Below are positions 39,819 through 42,218 of a stretch of DNA of 42,218 nt, piece after piece. Source of the stretch: an uncultured Prevotellaceae bacterium (GTDB lineage: Bacteria > Bacteroidota > Bacteroidia > Bacteroidales > Bacteroidaceae). The translations under genes were made by a program, and so were the position numbers. The stretch covers positions 1-42,218 of the forward strand of contig CAMVDC010000006.1 in NCBI GenBank assembly GCA_947166155.1, in the 5' to 3' direction. The notes beneath the pieces are model-generated. The model saw nothing but the letters and a program-made list of their open reading frames with translations. It did no database searches and was not told the origin of the DNA. Position 1 is the first letter of the stretch; each line of letters begins with the position of its first letter.

Positions 39819-41921
39819 TCAGCTGATTGCTCCCCAGTATATGTTGGTTTTCCGCAGTTCCTTGAGGCGGCGCCATAGGATGGCGTTCTGCGGGTCGGCC
39901 TCGTCGGGGTCGTGGTCGATGATGAACTGAGCGGCATCGCGTGCAAGGTTTAGGATCTGTCCGTCGGTTGCTATGTTGGCAATCTTGAGGTCGAAGGCCA
40001 TGCCGCTTTGCTGTGTACCCTCGAGGTCGCCTGGGCCGCGCAGCTTGAGGTCTTGCTCTGCTATCTCGAATCCGTCGGTCGAATCGACCATGATTTGCAG
40101 GCGGCGACGTGTGTCGTTGCCTATTTCGTAGTTGGTCACCAGGATGCAATACGACTGGTCGGCTCCACGACCTACGCGTCCGCGCAGCTGGTGCAGCTGA
40201 CTCAGGCCGAAGCGCTCGGCATTCTCGATGACCATCACACTGGCATTAGGCACATTCACACCCACTTCTATCACCGTGGTTGCCACGAGTATCTGGGTCT
40301 CGCCTGCGGCAAACCGCTGCATCTCGGCGTCTTTGTCGGCTGGTTTCATCTGTCCGTGCACCTTGCCTACCTTGTAGCCGGGGAACTGGCGGCATACCTG
40401 CACATAGCCTTCCTCCAGGTTCTTCATGTCGCTCTTCTCGCTTTCCTTGATGAGCGGATAGACGATATACACCTGTCGTCCCTGCTCCATCTCGCGCAAC
40501 ACCTTTTTATATATACTCGCGCGATGCGAGTCGAACATGTGTACGGTTGCTATGGGTTTTCGTCCTGGTGGCAGTTCGTCGATTACGCTCACGTCGAGGT
40601 CGCCATATAGTGTCATGGCCAGTGTGCGCGGAATGGGCGTGGCAGTCATGACCAGCACGTGTGGCGGTGTGTCGTTTTTCTGCCACATCTTGGCGCGCTG
40701 TGCCACTCCGAATCGGTGTTGCTCGTCGATGACGGCAAGTCCGAGCCGTGCGAACACCACATTGTCTTCGATTATGGCATGTGTGCCGACCAGGATGTTG
40801 ATGGTTCCGGCCGTGAGGTCGGCGAGTATCGTCGAGCGTCGCTTGCCTTTCACGCTTCCAGTGAGCAGTTCCACCCTCACTGGCATGTCGCCCAGCAGGT
40901 TGCGCAGTGTCTGGAGGTGTTGCTCGGCGAGTATCTCGGTAGGGGCCATGATGCACGCCTGGAATCCGTTGTCGATGGCGATGAGTGCGCTGAGCAGTGC
41001 CACGAGTGTCTTGCCGCTACCCACATCGCCTTGCAGCAGGCGGTTCATCTGGCGGCCCGAGCGCATGTCTTCCCTTATTTCGCGCACCACCCGCTTCTGT
41101 GCTCCTGTGAGTTCGAACGGCAGGTGCTGATGGTAGAAGGTGTTGAAGGCGGTGCCGATGTGTGGCATCATGAGTCCGCGGTAGCGGCGGATGCGGTCGC
41201 GCACGTATCGCAGGATGTTGAGTTGTACGTAGAACAGTTCTTCGAACTTCAGTCGCACCTGTGCGCGTCGCAGCAGTTCGGCCGATTCGGGGAAGTGTAT
41301 GTTGCGTATGGCGGTGTCGTAGGGTATGAGGTGGTAGTGCTCGGTGAGGTATGGTGTGAGTGTCTCGGCAAACGGGTGGTCGAATAGCGAAAGCATGTGG
41401 CGGGTGAGTTTTGCCATTGCTGCCGAGTTGAGCCCGCCGCGTTTCATGCGGTCGGTGGTGTTGTAGGCAGGCATGAATGTCGCCGTCTTGCTCGTTTCGA
41501 GTTGGTCGGGGCGCACTTCCTCGAGTTCGGGGTGGGCTATGTTGATGCGTCCGCCGAATACTGTGGGCTTGCCAAAGACAATGTATTCCTTCGACACATC
41601 GTATGGCCGCAGTGCATATTTCAACCCTTTGAACCACACCAGCTCGATGACTCCGGTGCCGTCGCCGAAGCGTGCCACCAGCCTGCGGCCGCTGCCTTCA
41701 CCCACTATGTCGGCCGACAGTATTCGGCCCTTCACCTGCACGTATGGCATGTTGCCGTCGATGTCGGCAATGCTGTAGATGTGCGTGCGGTCGATGTATT
41801 TGTAGGGGTAATAGGTGAGCAGGTCGCCTATGGTCTTGATGGCGAGTTCGCGCTCGAGGGTTTGAGCCTTGGCTGGCCCCACGCCTTTGAGGTACTGTAT
41901 GTCTTGGCCGGGTTGTATCAA
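39819..41921 (-). CDS. recG: ATP-dependent DNA helicase RecG (probable TTG start at 41921)
   Basis: IQYLKGVGPAKAQTLERELAI; LLQGDVGSGKTLVALLSAL; VIDEQHRFGVAQR; QLHQLRGRVGRGADQSYCILV. ORF track extension to 42071 overlaps the PPIase gene and has no homology-like sequence. Confidence 0.93.
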   Translation of the reverse strand: MIQPGQDIQYLKGVGPAKAQTLERELAIKTIGDLLTYYPYKYIDRTHIYSIADIDGNMPYVQVKGRILSADIVGEGSGRRLVARFGDGTGVIELVWFKGLKYALRPYDVSKEYIVFGKPTVFGGRINIAHPELEEVRPDQLETSKTATFMPAYNTTDRMKRGGLNSAAMAKLTRHMLSLFDHPFAETLTPYLTEHYHLIPYDTAIRNIHFPESAELLRRAQVRLKFEELFYVQLNILRYVRDRIRRYRGLMMPHIGTAFNTFYHQHLPFELTGAQKRVVREIREDMRSGRQMNRLLQGDVGSGKTLVALLSALIAIDNGFQACIMAPTEILAEQHLQTLRNLLGDMPVRVELLTGSVKGKRRSTILADLTAGTINILVGTHAIIEDNVVFARLGLAVIDEQHRFGVAQRAKMWQKNDTPPHVLVMTATPIPRTLAMTLYGDLDVSVIDELPPGRKPIATVHMFDSHRASIYKKVLREMEQGRQVYIVYPLIKESEKSDMKNLEEGYVQVCRQFPGYKVGKVHGQMKPADKDAEMQRFAAGETQILVATTVIEVGVNVPNASVMVIENAERFGLSQLHQLRGRVGRGADQSYCILVTNYEIGNDTRRRLQIMVDSTDGFEIAEQDLKLRGPGDLEGTQQSGMAFDLKIANIATDGQILNLARDAAQFIIDHDPDEADPQNAILWRRLKELRKTNIYWGAIS

Positions 41922-41929
41922 GATGGGTA

Positions 41930-42218
41930 TTATTCTACTATGTAGGCTTTCGTAATCTTCACTTCGGTCAGTGGGCGGTCGTTGGCATCGGTTTTCACTT
42001 TCTCGATAGCCAGCACGGTCTTCATGCCTTCCACCACTTCGCCAAAGACGGTGTATTCGCCGTCGAGCCATGGTGCTCCCCCGTTGATGCGATATGCTCG
42101 TTTCTGCTCTTCGTTGAATGGTGCCGGTGGATTTTTCGATGTCTCGTATTTTGCTTCGTCGAGCAGTTTTTCGAGCATGTTGCTCAGTCCCTGAGTGTCG
42201 CGAGCCTTGCGCAGGGCT
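41930..42218 (-). CDS. Cyclophilin-type peptidyl-prolyl cis-trans isomerase, C-terminal part (truncated by window edge)
   Basis: GGAPWLDGEYTVFGEVVEGMKTVLAIEKVKTDANDRPLTEVKITKAYIVE*; frame stays open to window end. Confidence 0.88.
   Translation of the reverse strand, partial: ALRKARDTQGLSNMLEKLLDEAKYETSKNPPAPFNEEQKRAYRINGGAPWLDGEYTVFGEVVEGMKTVLAIEKVKTDANDRPLTEVKITKAYIVE

Noticed and set aside
41922-42071. N-terminal extension of RecG
   Set aside because: Overlaps the PPIase coding region out of frame; RecG-like sequence begins at LIQPGQDIQYLKG, consistent with a TTG start at 41921 just after the PPIase stop.

Overview
The window looks like a Bacteroidales chromosome, probably Prevotella/Segatella-like. 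That is inferred from gene order, the Cys-poor L36, TAnnTTTG promoter elements and SusC/SusD pairs. Contents from left to right: (1) 1-8641, the distal S10/spc/alpha ribosomal operon (rplE end, rpsN, rpsH, rplF, rplR, rpsE, rpmD, rplO, secY, map, infA, rpmJ, rpsM, rpsK, rpsD, rpoA, rplQ). (2) 8642-9751, a 1.1 kb intergenic region dense in repeats. (3) 9752-29829, a ~20 kb one-directional locus: CotH-like protein, FAS1 lipoprotein, SusC (frame broken near its C-terminus), SusD, two more FAS1 lipoproteins, SusC, SusD, with no recognisable glycoside hydrolase, lyase, esterase or peptidase. (4) 30183-33985, engB/yihA, rho with a long low-complexity insert, and a HAD hydrolase. (5) A DUF4251-like protein, a Tyr-rich lipoprotein, GH31, ispD, a DJ-1/PfpI protein, recG and the end of a cyclophilin-type PPIase. 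The most unusual signal is a pair of same-orientation 22-bp-period non-coding arrays (9275-9494 and 29922-30075). They share a repeat type and the same 3' terminus and bracket the FAS1/SusCD/CotH locus. Two other intergenic arrays of unrelated sequence also have a 22-23 bp period. Other points of interest are a micro-ORF with an in-frame TGA after cotH, a start-codon-bearing 24-bp repeat, a duplicated HAD start site, a structured rpsK-rpsD intergenic region, and an AT-rich mosaic block inside the second susD. No tRNA, rRNA, CRISPR array or transposase was seen. All family calls come from reading motifs by eye; no searches were run.
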